Origin: Clostridiales bacterium
Lineage (GTDB): Bacteria > Bacillota > Clostridia > Tissierellales > Sedimentibacteraceae
Assembly: GCA_003497505.1 (NCBI GenBank)
Contig: DNNV01000014.1
Coordinates: 5,248 to 13,337 of the forward strand
DNA length: 8,090 nt
Reading direction: 5' to 3'
Shown here: in pieces, positions 6,946-8,090 of the stretch
Layout of the letters: each line of letters begins with the position of its first letter
How positions within the stretch are numbered: the stretch's first letter is position 1
The notes under the pieces: generated by a model
What the model saw: only the letters and a program-made list of their open reading frames with translations
The model's database searches: none
Told to the model about the DNA's origin: nothing
Position numbers and translations under genes: made by a program

Positions 6946-7737
6946 ATGATTTTAACTGATGAAAAAATTATAAGTGAAGAATATTTGTGGGAGCAGTATT
7001 ATGCCACCAAGGATGTTCACATCAGGAACATGATAATTGAAAAGTACAGTTACTTAGTAAAAATAATAGCTCTTAAGCTCAGAGGTATATATCAGCAGTA
7101 CGGAGATGTGGATGATATTGTTAATGAAGGAATTATAGCACTTATTGATGTCATAGAAAAATATGACATTACGAGAAACACTAAGTTTGAAACATATGCT
7201 TCAATACGAATAAGGGGTTCAATAATCGATTATGTAAGAAAGCAGGATTGGATACCCCGGAAGGTAAAAAATGACTACAAGGCTGTAAAAGAAGCGGAGG
7301 ATGAGCTTTCAAATAAATTAGGTCGTGCACCCAACGAGATTGAAATAGCGGCACATCTCAATATGGACATCAAGGATTATAATCAGATAGTCAACAATGC
7401 ATATGGTGCAAGCATGGTATCCTTTGAGGAACTTTTGGGAGAAGCAAACCTGCACGAGAAGGAAATCAGCAGCGGTTATGAGCCACCGGAACAGGAGCTT
7501 GAATCAAAAGAGTTGTATAAAACATTGATGGACAGCGTGGAAAACCTAAATGAAAAAGAGAAGCTCGTAATTTCTCTTTATTATAAGGAGGAATTAAAGC
7601 TTAAGGAAATAGCTGATATTATGAACATAAGCAATTCAAGGGTTTCTCAAATACATACATCTGCGCTGCAGAAATTGGAAAAGAACGTAAGAGACTACTT
7701 AAACGATAACGTTGAAAATAAAAAAAAGAAGAGGTGA
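6946..7737 (+). CDS. sigD: Motility sigma factor SigD/FliA (sigma-28 family)
   Basis: Alternative sigma factor of 263 residues from ATG 6946. It directs RNA polymerase to late flagellar and chemotaxis promoters (flagellin, motor, autolysins in relatives). Region 2 is clear: DVDDIVNEGIIALIDVIEKY (from D54), KFETYASIRIRGSIIDYVRK and QDWIPR (W102), which match the FliA/SigD/WhiG group closely. Region 3 contains LGRAPNEIEIAAHLNM. Region 4 has the helix-turn-helix LKLKEIADIMNISNSRVSQI (about 217-243) followed by HTSALQKLEK. The C-terminus is very basic (NKKKKR). In studied systems SigD is held by the anti-sigma factor FlgM, which is not in this window. Placement inside the flagellar operon matches Bacillus, but here it comes straight after flhA. 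Other possible starts are GTG 6937 and ATG 6940. Confidence 0.96.
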   Translation: MILTDEKIISEEYLWEQYYATKDVHIRNMIIEKYSYLVKIIALKLRGIYQQYGDVDDIVNEGIIALIDVIEKYDITRNTKFETYASIRIRGSIIDYVRKQDWIPRKVKNDYKAVKEAEDELSNKLGRAPNEIEIAAHLNMDIKDYNQIVNNAYGASMVSFEELLGEANLHEKEISSGYEPPEQELESKELYKTLMDSVENLNEKEKLVISLYYKEELKLKEIADIMNISNSRVSQIHTSALQKLEKNVRDYLNDNVENKKKKR

Positions 7738-7738
7738 T
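7731..7738 (+). promoter_or_regulatory. Ribosome binding site of the rod gene, overlapping the sigD stop
   Basis: GAGGTGAT matches the 16S rRNA tail complement over eight bases and overlaps the last sense codon and TGA stop (7735-7737) of sigD. ATG 7742 follows 3 nt after the match (7 nt after the GAGG core). The strong site and overlap suggest the rod gene is translated together with sigD from one message. Confidence 0.75.
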
Positions 7739-7741
7739 AAT

Positions 7742-8090
7742 ATGTCAAGAGGTTTTTATGCTTTAACTTCAGGTATGCTGACACAGCAGAGAAAAATCGA
7801 TATTTCAGGAAACAATATCGCAAATATGAATACAGCAGGATATAAGAGAGAGCAGACTGTGACAACAAGTTTTGGAAGCCTGTTTTTGCACAAGTACAAG
7901 CAGAACGGAATACATGAGGATGCGGAACCGTTAAATAATGTTTCAGTCATCAGGACAGCTTTGGAAAACTATACGGTGCATTCCCAAGGGACTCTGGAGG
8001 AAACAGGAAATATAACGGACTTTGCCATTATGGGAGCCGGCTTCTTTGCGGTGGACAACAATGGGCAACTTCTTTATACAAGGAATGGCA
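7742..8090 (+). CDS. Flagellar basal-body rod protein of the FlgF/FlgG family (FlhO-like), 3' part cut off
   Basis: The first 116 codons are visible and the gene runs off the window end. The N-terminus carries the axial-protein signature of rod and hook subunits: GFYALTSGMLTQQRKIDISG, then NNIANMNTAGYKREQ. Near residues 83-103 it has GTLEETGNITDFAIMGAGFF, the G-x-L-x-x-T-G-n-x-x-D-x-A-I-x-G-x-G-F-F motif that separates the FlgF/FlgG group from FlgB and FlgC. These proteins build the distal rod after export through the FliPQR-FlhBA gate. The segment VTTSFGSLFLHKY resembles, from memory, Bacillus FlhO more than classical FlgG, and in many Firmicutes such a gene is the first of an flhO-flhP (flgF-flgG-like) pair. 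I therefore give the family, not a symbol. It begins 4 nt after sigD with a strong overlapping ribosome binding site. Confidence 0.9.
   Translation, partial: MSRGFYALTSGMLTQQRKIDISGNNIANMNTAGYKREQTVTTSFGSLFLHKYKQNGIHEDAEPLNNVSVIRTALENYTVHSQGTLEETGNITDFAIMGAGFFAVDNNGQLLYTRNG

Noticed and set aside
1..8090. Search for a novel system, mobile element, CRISPR array, RNA gene or internal terminator
   Set aside because: Every stretch is accounted for by closely packed flagellar genes on one strand; no gap exceeds about 60 nt even with the shortest fliO, and I saw no repeats or hairpin followed by a T-run between genes.

Overview
The window is a stretch of a large flagellar (fla/che-type) operon from a Gram-positive, low-to-moderate GC bacterium, most likely a member of the Clostridia. 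The evidence is the gene order fliM-fliY-cheY-fliO-fliP-fliQ-fliR-flhB-flhA-sigD, the use of FliY (a FliN fused to a CheC-type phosphatase domain), a SigD-type sigma factor inside the operon, purine-rich Shine-Dalgarno sites, and AT-rich codons with frequent AGG/AGA and ATA. I would guess a Ruminiclostridium- or Clostridium-like anaerobe, but the genus is a guess.

Layout: all genes are on the + strand and the spacing is very tight (about 3 to 19 nt between most genes). Positions 1-122 hold the last ~39 codons of fliM. Next come fliY (133-1254) and cheY (1274-1636), which make the switch and its signalling input. The export-gate block follows: fliO (about 1640-1972), fliP (1989-2735), fliQ (2751-3017), fliR (3028-3798), flhB (3807-4865) and flhA (4871-6928). 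Then come the motility sigma factor sigD/fliA (6946-7737) and the 5' part of a FlgF/FlgG-family (FlhO-like) rod gene (7742 onward, cut by the window end). No stretch over 300 bases lacks a gene. I see no internal terminator, convincing promoter, RNA gene, mobile element, CRISPR array or notable repeat.

How it works together: FliM and FliY form part of the C-ring, which reads phosphorylated CheY. FliY keeps both CheC-type catalytic motifs and probably removes the phosphate. FliO helps assemble the FliP/FliQ/FliR core, and FlhB and FlhA complete the export gate, which secretes rod proteins such as the last gene's product. SigD then switches on late genes such as flagellin.

This is mostly a standard motility operon, and I do not see a previously undescribed system. 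The points most worth a second look are: fliO has no ATG/GTG/TTG codon that would include its membrane helix, and it lies in the same frame as cheY behind a single TAG; FliY lacks the N-terminal CheY-binding peptide known from Bacillus; and the flhF-flhG-cheBAWCD block is absent between flhA and sigD, so sigD directly follows flhA and is itself followed by a rod gene.
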